Assembly (NCBI GenBank): GCA_022845895.1
Contig: AP025573.1
Span: 3,072,501-3,136,500 of the forward strand
Direction: 5' to 3'
From: Lachnospiraceae bacterium
GTDB taxonomy: Bacteria; Bacillota; Clostridia; Lachnospirales; Lachnospiraceae
DNA: 64,000 bases
Part shown: positions 1 through 6,473 of the stretch, in pieces
Position numbering within the stretch: position 1 is the first letter of the stretch
How the letters are laid out: each line of letters begins with the position of its first letter
Position numbers and translations under genes: made by a program
The notes under the pieces: generated by a model
What the model was told of the DNA's origin: nothing
The model's input: the letters and a program-made list of their open reading frames with translations, nothing else
The model's database searches: none

Positions 1-765
1 CACCAGATAGTCCCCCATCATAGGCACTGTATATTTCCAGTAGTCCCGAACCAAAAGCCGGTCTACTGCAAAGCAATACTTAATCCGTAGCCCGATTCGA
101 TTTTTCCGCAAGGATTCCACATAGGCCCAAAGCATTTCAATGAGCTTAGAAATGGAGGTGGCAAGGGCAGCGCCCGCAATCCCCATTTTTGGAAAAGAGA
201 GCAGCCCAAAGATCAGCGCGGCATTTAAGAAAAAATTGATAACAACGGCGCTTGACCCAATTACCATGCTTTTCATGGCATACCCTGTATTTTTCAAGAT
301 ACAAAGGTAGATCTGTGAGATACCGGTGAAAAGATTGGACGCTGCTACAATACGAAGATAAACGCTGCCGCCCGCAATCAGTTGCGGTTCTGGGGTAAAA
401 ATCCGCATTAACAAATTGGGCGTGAAAAGGGACGCCAGAAAGAACACCGCTGAAATCAAAAAGGAAACCCTTGTGACATATGCAAATATTCTCTCAATAG
501 CGTTTACGTCACCCTTTCCGTAGTATTGTGCGGCCAAAATGCTTGTTCCCATTGTCAACCCGCCCATAAACAGGTTGAACACAAAGGTGATTTGCCCAGC
601 CAACGATACCGCCGACAGGGAATCCTGATTCACAAATCCGAGCATGAGAGCGTCCGAAGCACTTACCGCCGCCAGCATAAATTGTTGAAATGCGATTGGC
701 AGCACAAGGGAAAACAGCTTTTTATAAAAGATTATTTTCCCACCGCCTAACTCTTTTTCCTCCAT
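1..765 (-). CDS. MATE family efflux transporter, N-terminal part (runs off the window)
   Basis: The reading frame is open from an ATG at 765 to the window edge, giving the first 255 residues of a protein whose MATE relatives are about 450 long. The ATG is preceded by GGGAGG at ideal spacing. The visible part has hydrophobic helices typical of MATE exporters, with an early 'LPIAFQQFMLAAVSASDALM' helix and the 'GLTMGTSILAAQYYG' stretch that matches the conserved second helix of the family. MATE proteins are inner-membrane antiporters that expel cationic drugs or metabolites using a Na+ or H+ gradient. The substrate cannot be read from the sequence. It is transcribed divergently from an AraC-type regulator 158 bp away, which is the obvious candidate controller. 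The 3' end is not in the window. Confidence 0.88.
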   Translation of the reverse strand, partial: MEEKELGGGKIIFYKKLFSLVLPIAFQQFMLAAVSASDALMLGFVNQDSLSAVSLAGQITFVFNLFMGGLTMGTSILAAQYYGKGDVNAIERIFAYVTRVSFLISAVFFLASLFTPNLLMRIFTPEPQLIAGGSVYLRIVAASNLFTGISQIYLCILKNTGYAMKSMVIGSSAVVINFFLNAALIFGLLSFPKMGIAGAALATSISKLIEMLWAYVESLRKNRIGLRIKYCFAVDRLLVRDYWKYTVPMMGDYLV

Positions 766-852
766 CGAATAACCTCCCGTCTGTTTTTCATAACAATCTT
801 TAGTATAGAAGATTGCGGCCAAAGAAACAGCGCCAAATCTTAATATATACAG

Positions 853-881
853 TGGCATTTTCTCATGTGACGTAGTATAAT
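853..881 (+). promoter_or_regulatory. Probable promoter of the AraC-type gene
   Basis: A perfect -10 box TATAAT lies at 876-881. The hexamer 17 bp upstream (TGGCAT, 853-858) is a poor -35, which fits a promoter needing an activator. The divergent MATE gene has a possible TATACT box at 802-807 on the minus strand, so an AraC protein bound between the two could act on both. Confidence 0.45.
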
Positions 882-923
882 GAAAACAAGAATTGAGTTC
901 TTTTTTGATAAAGGAGTAGCAAG

Positions 924-1874
924 GTGGGGCGAGAAATTTTATGCGCGGCGGTCGAAAAATTACGGGGAGAATTTGGGGCGTTGGATTGGACGTATCATAA
1001 TTGCGCTGGTGAAAATCCAGAGGAAAAAATGTTTTATTGGCCCGGTGCGCCGGAAGATGAAATTATGGTTGTCGTCCATCAGAGCAAAGGACGGCAAGAG
1101 CTGTTTCACCGGCACGATTATTTCTATTTCAATTACACCTATCAGGGCGAATACGATTCCATCAGCTTTAAGTACGATAATCGCATTACAATCCGGGAGG
1201 GGGAGCTGTATGCGGGCCAGCCCTTTGCCGGTCACGCTCTTTGTGTCCATGACGACAAGGAAACAACGATTATCGGCGTACTGATTCAGAAAGACACTTT
1301 TTGTCGGGCCTTTTTACCAATGCTTTCAGCAAACACAAAGCTATTTCATTTCCTGCTTGACCCGTCAACCAATAAATTTTCTGATGAATTTATACATTAC
1401 AAAATTGAGGACGACTGCAACATACGGGCGCTTCTTGAAATGATGGTAGTAGAGTATGCCAACCGACAAGCCGACACACAGGTTGTCTTGAAGTCGCTCA
1501 CATTGTCGTTTCTCATTCAGGTTGCGCGTCAGTATGTCAATGCAAAGCGGGAGCCTGCAAACGAAAGCCCTTCGGAAAAAATCGTACAGTATATAGGGGA
1601 GCACGTTGATACCGTGACGCTCAAAGAAATTGCAAAGCATTTTTCGTATCACCCGAATTATGTTTCAACCTTGCTGCATCGGGAAGTTGGGAAGTCCTTT
1701 ACAGAAATCTTATTGGCGTTACGAATGGAACGGGCGGTAATCCTTTTGAAAGGGACAAAACTGCCAGTTGAAGAAATTTCCTCAGTATTGGGTTATAGCA
1801 ACAGCAGCAATTTCTACAAAGCCTTTCGGGATTACTACCATGTTTCTCCAAGAGAATACATAAAGGCGAAGTAA
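924..1874 (+). CDS. AraC family transcriptional regulator
   Basis: This is a 316-residue protein starting at a GTG (924) with AAGGAG seven bases upstream. The N-terminal two thirds look like a cupin-type ligand-sensing domain, including 'LFHRHDYFYFNYTYQG' and a later 'GELYAGQPFAGHAL' typical of AraC sensor barrels. The C-terminal 100 residues carry the two helix-turn-helix units of the family: 'VTLKEIAKHFSYHPNYVSTL', then 'LPVEEISSVLGYSNSSNFYKAF' and the closing 'YYHVSPREYIKAK'. It lies back to back with a MATE exporter gene, so activation of that exporter in response to a small molecule is the likely role (inference). The region is AT-richer than the window beyond 6.2 kb, in keeping with acquired DNA. 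Confidence 0.9.
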   Translation: MGREILCAAVEKLRGEFGALDWTYHNCAGENPEEKMFYWPGAPEDEIMVVVHQSKGRQELFHRHDYFYFNYTYQGEYDSISFKYDNRITIREGELYAGQPFAGHALCVHDDKETTIIGVLIQKDTFCRAFLPMLSANTKLFHFLLDPSTNKFSDEFIHYKIEDDCNIRALLEMMVVEYANRQADTQVVLKSLTLSFLIQVARQYVNAKREPANESPSEKIVQYIGEHVDTVTLKEIAKHFSYHPNYVSTLLHREVGKSFTEILLALRMERAVILLKGTKLPVEEISSVLGYSNSSNFYKAFRDYYHVSPREYIKAK

Positions 1875-2197
1875 TCGTTTGAAGGGCCATTTTTCAATTT
1901 TTTGTTGCCGCTCAAAACCGAAAAATTTACTTGTTGGCGGCTGCGCGTCCTGCGGACGCTTTGGACGGCATAGAACGATAATTCGTGCCTATAGGCAATA
2001 AAAAAGCGGTTTGTGAGAATCAATTTGTGGTGCCCAAATGGTGCCCGACCCGATGAAAAAGTCCAATAAGTAGATATTGTGCCCATTGATAGAGTTATGA
2101 GAAAACCCAGATTCCATGCGGGTTTGCGGGGCGTGGATATAAAGCGTGGAGAGACGATATGAGCCGTTTTCGTTGCTATTATCAATAAACGCAAAAA

Positions 2198-2225
2198 TGC
2201 CCGACTGAAAAAATCCAGTCGGGCA
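2198..2225 (-). terminator. Hairpin terminator, minus direction
   Basis: TGCCCGACTG (2198-2207) and CAGTCGGGCA (2216-2225) form a perfect 10-bp stem with an 8-base loop. On the minus strand the stem is followed by TTTTTGCG, as in an intrinsic terminator. No intact minus-strand gene ends just before it, so it may be a remnant of a lost gene. Confidence 0.6.
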
Positions 2226-2439
2226 CAAATGATTTAATAACTATTATATAGTGATATGTGTGTTCATCTTGATAGCCGGAATATCCCGTAGGCAAGTAAT
2301 GACTTTTTTTAATAAGCTACTGATTGTCGAATGCTGTCGATACAAAATAGACACGGCGATACCTCCTAAGATACCGCCGTATCCTTACAAAAGGGCGACT
2401 TTAACACACCCACCTTGTTTTACTTTTGAAAAAGAAAAA

Positions 2440-2471
2440 CGGCGGCTTTGATTGTGATTTCAAAACCGCCG
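2440..2471 (-). terminator. Hairpin terminator, minus direction
   Basis: CGGCGGCTTTGA (2440-2451) pairs with TCAAAACCGCCG (2460-2471), with one mismatch and an 8-base loop. On the minus strand it is followed by TTTTTCTTTT. It lies downstream of the KTR gene and could be a second stop for that transcript. Confidence 0.55.
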
Positions 2472-2560
2472 ACTAACGCTGCAAAGTCTTTAATCCGTTA
2501 GTTTAACGGTTTCATTTCTAATGCAAATTACATAAGTGCATTTTAGTAAGCATAAAGAAA

Positions 2561-2601
2561 GAGCCGATGCCCCGTGTTTTCTGCTCACGGTTTATCGGCT
2601 C
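2561..2601 (-). terminator. Terminator of the KTR gene, overlapping its stop
   Basis: GAGCCGAT (2561-2568) pairs with ATCGGCTC (2594-2601), and inside that CCGTG (2572-2576) pairs with CACGG (2586-2590). On the minus strand the stem is followed by TTTCTTTATG. The right arm includes the last codons of the KTR gene. Confidence 0.6.
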
Positions 2602-2780
2602 TGCGTCTTAGCGTCTGGCTCTTTAATAATAGACATATTTAATTGTTGTACTCTGATTAAAGTTTCATGTTTACATTTTGGACAAAACAAGGGGAAATTT
2701 TCAAGCAATGTATCTTCCCGTAATCGTATTCGCGTTTTGTTATTGCAAACAGGACAAAGTAGCCATTTACTACACTCCAT
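2592..2780 (-). CDS. Cysteine-rich KTR domain small protein
   Basis: This 62-residue protein has two Cys pairs, 'CPVCNNKTR' near residues 9-17 and 'CPKC' near 33-36, so it should form a single zinc ribbon. It ends in 'NMSIIKEPDAKTQSR', the hallmark tail of the Cys-rich KTR family (Pfam Cys_rich_KTR). That family is usually found as a passenger next to tetracycline-resistance genes and in conjugative transposons of gut Firmicutes. Its function is unknown; nucleic-acid binding is a guess from the zinc ribbon. It follows the VOC gene by 28 bases on the same strand. It supports the view that this part of the window is mobile-element cargo, although no resistance gene remains here. Confidence 0.85.
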   Translation of the reverse strand: MECSKWLLCPVCNNKTRIRLREDTLLENFPLFCPKCKHETLIRVQQLNMSIIKEPDAKTQSR

Positions 2781-2808
2781 AATATCACCTCAAAATTCTG
2801 TGACCAAT

Positions 2809-3258
2809 TTAGTTTTTTGTGAAATCGTTTATTAGAGGAATATTGCAAACAATCTCAAACTTTATTCCGTCCAAGTCCTTGAAAAAGGTTGCGTAATAAT
2901 TCGGACCATGTTCAAGAAATATTTGCGGTGGATATACTATATTAGCACCGATAGCCTTTATTTTTTGATACAGTTCGTCCACCTCTTTTCTTGAATTAGC
3001 CCTAAAAGCCAAATGATGAAATGCACCGGGTTTACGCCTGTGAACAGTATTATTCATAAAAACTGTTCTTGGTGAACAAATACCAAAATCCATGTTTTCA
3101 TGCAGATATTCTACAACGTACAAATCATGCTCAAGAATGGTGGCACTTACTTTTTTTGAAAGGTCAAATCCTAAAATGGGCATAAGCCTATCATAAAATT
3201 GTTCTGCCTGAGCAATGTCTTTAACTGTTATTTGAATATGGTCTACTATTGGTTTCAT
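2809..3258 (-). CDS. VOC (glyoxalase/bleomycin-resistance superfamily) protein
   Basis: The 149-residue protein has the two-repeat layout of the vicinal oxygen chelate fold. The first repeat starts 'DHIQITVKDIAQAEQFYDRL' and the second holds 'FHHLAFRANSRKEVDELYQK', ending with 'YYATFFKDLDGIKFEI'. Likely metal ligands are His7, the His in 'FHHLAF' and the Glu in 'KFEI'. Members detoxify or bind small molecules (glyoxalase I, fosfomycin or bleomycin resistance, dioxygenases). The substrate cannot be told here. It sits between the KTR gene and the DUF2087 regulator on one strand, with 10 bases to the latter, so the three are probably co-transcribed from the consensus promoter at 4050-4078. Confidence 0.85.
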   Translation of the reverse strand: MKPIVDHIQITVKDIAQAEQFYDRLMPILGFDLSKKVSATILEHDLYVVEYLHENMDFGICSPRTVFMNNTVHRRKPGAFHHLAFRANSRKEVDELYQKIKAIGANIVYPPQIFLEHGPNYYATFFKDLDGIKFEIVCNIPLINDFTKN

Positions 3259-3268
3259 GCTTACCTCC

Positions 3269-4018
3269 TTACTCTGTCAGCCAGTATTTTGAGCCATCGC
3301 GTGTACGCTCCATAAAACCATACATAATTAAGTAGCGTCTAATTGTCATATAATCATCAAAAATTGGTTTAAGAATTTGATTTACTTCTTTCTCACTATA
3401 ATTCTTTCCCTTTTCAAATTGTTCGGCAATTTTAGTTAAAATAACAACTTTCTTTTTTTCTTTTGGTGAAAAGGTTTTGAGGACAAGGGGCGTTAGGCTG
3501 CTAAAAGATGTTTCTAAAATATGTTGCCTTTCCTGTTCCGTTATTAAATAGCGGTCATCTACATATATGGCACTATTGTGAATTGGTACAATGACATTTT
3601 CTGGTGGTGTTTTTGTTTCAAAAACTTGTTCATATACAGCTAAATAGAATTTTGCTTGTTTGGCTTTCTCTCGAAAGGTAAACCTCTGCCGCCTAATCGT
3701 TGCTTCTGTAACCCCTAATTTTTTCGCCATGTTTTTGTCAGACATTCCAGAATTAAAAAGGGACAATAATTCCCTTTGATTTTGCGTTAAAGTATTGTAT
3801 TTGGTTTCTGACATAATTAGTTGCGATAAATTACCTCCATGAGCAGATTTAATGTGCTTTGCAACTGCGTGTTCAGCAACATAAAAACTATTGTCGATTG
3901 AGAAAATTTGTCCGACTTCAAAATGCTGTTCACAATAGTTACAAATATAGGTGTCGTTTTCTTTATCATACCTATATCCTTTCTCTAACTCGTCTAATGT
4001 TAATTTTCCGTAGTCCAT
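3269..4018 (-). CDS. DUF2087 / LuxR-type HTH transcriptional regulator
   Basis: This is a 249-residue protein. I chose the ATG at 4018 because AAAGGAG lies ten bases upstream and the longer frame would start inside the promoter. Residues about 17-60 hold a CxxC...H..H-like zinc motif ('CNYCEQHFE', 'HAVAKHIKSAHGG'). A LuxR-type helix-turn-helix follows ('LTQNQRELLSLFNSGMSDKN', 'LGVTEATIRRQRFTFREKAK'). The C-terminal 80 residues match DUF2087 ('KEKKKVVILTKIAEQFEKGK', 'YMTIRRYLIMYGFMERTRDG'). DUF2087 proteins are DNA-binding regulators of unknown signal, often next to small detoxification genes. It heads a probable operon with the VOC and KTR genes. Confidence 0.85.
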   Translation of the reverse strand: MDYGKLTLDELEKGYRYDKENDTYICNYCEQHFEVGQIFSIDNSFYVAEHAVAKHIKSAHGGNLSQLIMSETKYNTLTQNQRELLSLFNSGMSDKNMAKKLGVTEATIRRQRFTFREKAKQAKFYLAVYEQVFETKTPPENVIVPIHNSAIYVDDRYLITEQERQHILETSFSSLTPLVLKTFSPKEKKKVVILTKIAEQFEKGKNYSEKEVNQILKPIFDDYMTIRRYLIMYGFMERTRDGSKYWLTE

Positions 4019-4049
4019 GTTTGTTGTACTCCTTTCTGTGTGTAAACAT

Positions 4050-4078
4050 ATTATAATATTGTTTATTAAAATTGTCAA
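4050..4078 (-). promoter_or_regulatory. Consensus sigma-A promoter of the DUF2087 operon
   Basis: On the minus strand TTGACA (4073-4078) and TATAAT (4050-4055) are both perfect and separated by exactly 17 bp. The -10 is 32 bases upstream of the chosen ATG at 4018. Confidence 0.85.
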
Positions 4079-4188
4079 CTCAAAACATCAAAGCAAAATA
4101 AAATGCTCTATTATAGTCAATGCTATGATATGTGTACTCATATCCAAGGCAGAAAGATGAACGGTAAAATGTAATAGGGTGAAAAAAT

Positions 4189-4542
4189 ATGAAGCAGAAC
4201 AAGGAAAAATTTGATTTTACGGCTTTTGGTTTAGCCATAAAAGCAGCACGAAAGGCAAAGGGATATTCGCGGAACGCATTAGCAGACGAGCTGAACATTG
4301 CACCGCGCTATATCGCGTCCATTGAGAACAGCGGACAGCACCCAAGCCTACAAATCTTTTATGAGCTTGTCACCCTTTTGGATATATCGGTAGACGCTTT
4401 CTTTTTCACGGATAAGGAAACAGGCAAATCCACACAACGCAGACAGCTTGATACGCTGCTTGACGGTGTGAGCGACAAGGGATTGCGAATAGTCACCGCT
4501 ACGGCAAAAGAGATTAGGGAAGTCGAAACAGCGGGCGAATAG
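4189..4542 (+). CDS. Xre-family helix-turn-helix regulator
   Basis: The 117-residue protein has an N-terminal HTH_3 domain: 'FGLAIKAARKAKGYSRNALA' then 'LNIAPRYIASIENSGQHPSL' and 'ELVTLLDISVDAFFF'. The tail from residue 80 is a short helical extension. Regulators of exactly this size sit upstream of the oriT/mobC region in Tn1549-like conjugative elements, and a mobC start and oriT-like repeats follow here. It is therefore probably a leftover control gene of that element. AGGGTG at 4176-4181 serves as the ribosome site. A terminator follows the stop directly, so it is a single-gene transcript. Confidence 0.88.
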   Translation: MKQNKEKFDFTAFGLAIKAARKAKGYSRNALADELNIAPRYIASIENSGQHPSLQIFYELVTLLDISVDAFFFTDKETGKSTQRRQLDTLLDGVSDKGLRIVTATAKEIREVETAGE

Positions 4543-4576
4543 CCGCCCGCTGAACAACTGAATAGCGATTGAGAAG

Positions 4577-4609
4577 CGTTGTAATCTTTTTGAGATTACA
4601 GCGTTTTTC
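4577..4609 (+). terminator. Intrinsic terminator after the Xre gene
   Basis: The arms at 4577-4587 and 4593-4603 (GTAATCT / AGATTAC core, extended by GCG/GCG-side pairs) form a hairpin with a short T-rich loop. It is followed by TTTTTC and more T. It lies 35 bases past the stop at 4542. Confidence 0.75.
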
Positions 4610-4674
4610 TTTTGCGAAAGTTGGCAAAAAGTGATTTTTCGTTGTTGTAGGTATTGAGGGAGAAAGTTTTGTAG

Positions 4675-4742
4675 CAAGCATAGGAAGTGTAGCCACACTT
4701 CCGTATTTTGCCCTGCAAAATGCTTGTTGGGAAGTTTCCCAA
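4675..4742 (+). other. Putative oriT / relaxosome binding region
   Basis: Three inverted repeats are packed just before mobC. CAAGCAT (4675-4681) pairs with ATGCTTG (4720-4726). Inside it GGAAGTGT (4683-4690) pairs with ACACTTCC (4695-4702). TTGGGAA...TTCCCAA forms a palindrome at 4727-4742. Nested repeats directly upstream of mobC are what is expected of a transfer origin in Tn1549-like elements. Assignment rests on context and not on a matched nic site. Confidence 0.6.
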
Positions 4743-4770
4743 ACCCTCTACACGGAAAGGAGCTGTGAGC

Positions 4771-4980
4771 ATGGCAAACAGGAAAAGAGCAATCACCCTG
4801 CGCGTTCCCGTTATAGAAGCAGAACGCACATTGATAGAGCAGAAAATGGAGCTGATACCGACAACCAACTTTGCAGCATACGCCCGGAAAATGCTGATAG
4901 ACGGCTATATCATTCAAGTAGACCACGCCGACATAAAGGCTATGACAGCGGAGATACAGAAAATCGGGGTCAATGCCAAT
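4771..4980 (+). pseudogene. mobC: Truncated mobilisation protein gene (mobC 5' part)
   Basis: The ATG at 4771 has AAAGGAG eight bases upstream. The product starts 'MANRKRAITLRVPVIEAERT' and runs to 'EIQKIGVNAN', which is the first 70 residues of a MobC relaxosome accessory protein (usually 105-120 residues). At about 4980 the match stops in mid-protein where the family continues with a 'QIA+R.N' helix. The remaining frame translates the reverse complement of a topB start and is meaningless. It is therefore a broken gene from a conjugative element, joined tail to tail with a topB fragment. The natural partner, a relaxase gene, is absent. Confidence 0.85.
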
Positions 4981-5115
4981 CCCCACCAAATGCCCGACGC
5001 ACCAAGATACGACATAGCCGCCGCCCTCTATGTAGCCGTCCTTTCGTTCTGTTGCTCCAAGTGCAGCGGCGATAGTCTGCGCCACACTCGGTTTTTCTGC
5101 GATAATAAGTTTCAT
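4981..5115 (-). pseudogene. topB: Truncated DNA topoisomerase III gene (topB 5' part)
   Basis: On the minus strand an ATG at 5115, with AAAGGAGG seven bases upstream, begins 'MKLIIAEKPSVAQTIAAALG' and continues through 'YIEGGGYVVSWCVGHLVG'. This is the opening Toprim segment of the TopB-type topoisomerases carried by conjugative transposons, which are normally near 700 residues. The match ends at about 4981, where the sequence becomes the antisense of mobC. Only some 45 codons survive. Its leader overlaps the promoter of the Shedu gene on the other strand. Confidence 0.85.
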
Positions 5116-5132
5116 AGGTTGTCCTCCTTTGA

Positions 5133-5161
5133 TTGTTATATTGTTGTTTTTGCTGTATAAT
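5133..5161 (+). promoter_or_regulatory. Promoter of the Shedu gene
   Basis: TTGTTA (5133-5138) and a perfect TATAAT (5156-5161) are 17 bp apart, 38 bases before the ATG at 5200. The -35 lies inside the leader of the broken topB gene. Confidence 0.6.
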
Positions 5162-5199
5162 TGTATAAAACAAAACTCCAAGATTAGGAATGAGAATAT

Positions 5200-6006
5200 A
5201 TGAATTTATACAATAGAGATTACTTGAATGGGTTGTTACCTGATGAGCAAGCAGCGTATGAAGCTGTGTTGAAAAAAGAAAAAGAGGGAATGCCGGGGCG
5301 ATTTAGAAAAAATTTATATAGCCAGTATTCACTTGCTGCGCGAAACTGTTTGAGCTTATTCCCTAATAATCATCTTGATATTTTTGATTTGAAAACCAAC
5401 GCACAAGCAAGCCGATTAAATGAGGACTTTCACAATCTCCTACTTACAGAAACCGTTGGTGAACGCGAGATATTAAACTATATCAATCAAACACCCGCAT
5501 TTCATATAATTGGGTCTATTCTGCGCGGTTGTCATTTGGGTTTCGGACATCATAGTGCTTATCTGTTTCCCGAATTCCCATTAGGAACTTCTTACCAAGC
5601 AGACTATCTCATAATTGGGAAAAATTCTGGTGGGCATGAGTTTGTTTTTGTTGAACTTGAAAGCCCCCGTGGGAATATAACCATTCAAGACGGTGAATTA
5701 GGAAACTCTTTTAGAAAAGGAATAATTCAAGTTAAAGATTGGCGACGTTGGTTACAAGAAAACTATGCCATGCTTTCAGAATATTTTGAAAGGTGCAAAA
5801 GCAAAGATGAAGCATTACCAAAGGAATTTTGCAAATACGATGATACAAGAATTCATTATGTAGTTGTATCTGGTATGAGAAGTAATTTTACTGAAAAAAC
5901 ATATCGTATTGCACGAGAACACAAAGATAATGATAAAATTCACTTACTGCACTATGAAAACCTTGCGGATTTCTCTTGTCAAATTCTCGATTTACCAACA
6001 TACTAA
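5200..6006 (+). CDS. sduA: Shedu anti-phage defence nuclease (SduA / DUF4263)
   Basis: This is a 268-residue protein. The C-terminal half carries the Shedu/DUF4263 signature. 'YQADYLIIG' supplies the acidic residue of a PD-(D/E)XK-like fold, 'FVFVELESP' supplies the E-x-E pair before a conserved Pro, and 'GNSFRKGIIQVKDWRRWLQE' is the typical Q-V-x-D-W helix. Residues 1-110 are a helical domain of no known fold that varies between Shedu proteins. Shedu acts as a single-gene system that protects against phage by nucleic-acid cleavage (established for the family). The gene has its own promoter, follows the mobC/topB wreck and precedes a strong hairpin, so it behaves as an independent cargo unit. 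Its low GC matches the island. I am sure of the domain; activity against phage is inferred. Confidence 0.85.
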   Translation: MNLYNRDYLNGLLPDEQAAYEAVLKKEKEGMPGRFRKNLYSQYSLAARNCLSLFPNNHLDIFDLKTNAQASRLNEDFHNLLLTETVGEREILNYINQTPAFHIIGSILRGCHLGFGHHSAYLFPEFPLGTSYQADYLIIGKNSGGHEFVFVELESPRGNITIQDGELGNSFRKGIIQVKDWRRWLQENYAMLSEYFERCKSKDEALPKEFCKYDDTRIHYVVVSGMRSNFTEKTYRIAREHKDNDKIHLLHYENLADFSCQILDLPTY

Positions 6007-6064
6007 AAAATAACATGCTTTAACATGTGCAGCATAGAACAACAAATTGGTCGTTGTTAAGCGT

Positions 6065-6161
6065 TTGCAGCGAGGCGTACACGCCGCTGCTGCAAGAAGA
6101 GCCGGAACCAGACAGGGAATGTCATCTCATATAACATTCCCGTACCTGATTCCGGCTCTTC
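6065..6161 (+). terminator. Double hairpin after the Shedu gene
   Basis: Two stem-loops follow the stop. TTGCAGC/GCTGCAA (6065-6071, 6089-6095) has an inner GGCG/CGCC. A long stem follows, with GAAGAGCCGGAA (6096-6107) pairing TTCCGGCTCTTC (6150-6161) and GGGAATGT pairing ACATTCCC inside. TTCAATACAATT follows. The long stem probably ends the Shedu transcript and also marks the edge of the AT-rich island. Confidence 0.55.
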
Positions 6162-6213
6162 TTCAATACAATTATTTTCAACCTGCTTAGCCTTATATCA
6201 ATATATTGACACA

Positions 6214-6473
6214 ACGAAAGTCCTTCCATCAGCCGGCAATGCCACACAGCCACCCCCGCCCGTGCCAGTAAAGCAGACAGCCGTTGGGGAGGTATGGGAC
6301 AGATGCGAAGGTGTAAGCGGAAGGGACGGAGAATCCTCACCAGATTCCTTTGCCCGTGGGGTGAGAGCCGCCATCGACGAACACCCCACGGGCTTAGGAA
6401 TCTGTGTGATAGTCGCAGTTCCCGGACGCATCGCAGCATCTGCCCCATGCCTCCCCAGCGGCGCCTCCTTTAC
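6214..6473 (-). repeat. Structured palindromic repeat, copy A (after addA)
   Basis: Read on the minus strand the element begins 1 base after the addA stop with GTAAAGGAGGCGCCGCTGG and ends near AGTAAAG (plus 6268-6274), with a 50-base conserved tail to 6214. The two ends are inverted repeats about 38 bp long: plus AGTAAAGCAGACAGCCG against minus GGTAAAGGAGGCGCCG, both followed by TGGGGAGG[C/T]ATGGG. In the centre GCCCGTGGGGTG (minus) pairs perfectly with CACCCCACGGGC, enclosed by CAGATTCCT/AGGAATCTG. The loop holds TCGATGGCGG. Copies at 23, 24.85 and 50.6-51.0 kb share this architecture. No protein function is supported. Confidence 0.88.

Larger units (their letters stand above)
1875..2591. 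other. Gene-free stretch with three minus-strand hairpins
   Basis: No credible gene is seen in these 717 bases. Short open frames on the minus strand between 1835 and 2228 lack ribosome sites and recognisable domains. The stretch contains three stem-loops whose T-rich side faces the minus direction (listed separately). The stretch around 2020-2060 repeats the words GTGCCCAAATGG and GTGCCCGACC, which resembles the debris often left at the end of integrase genes in gut mobile elements. That reading is weak. Confidence 0.5.

Noticed and set aside
2592-2848. 63-codon frame at 2657-2848 minus overlapping the KTR gene
   Set aside because: The KTR frame has the conserved cysteines and tail. The other is an out-of-frame shadow bridging the gap to the VOC gene.
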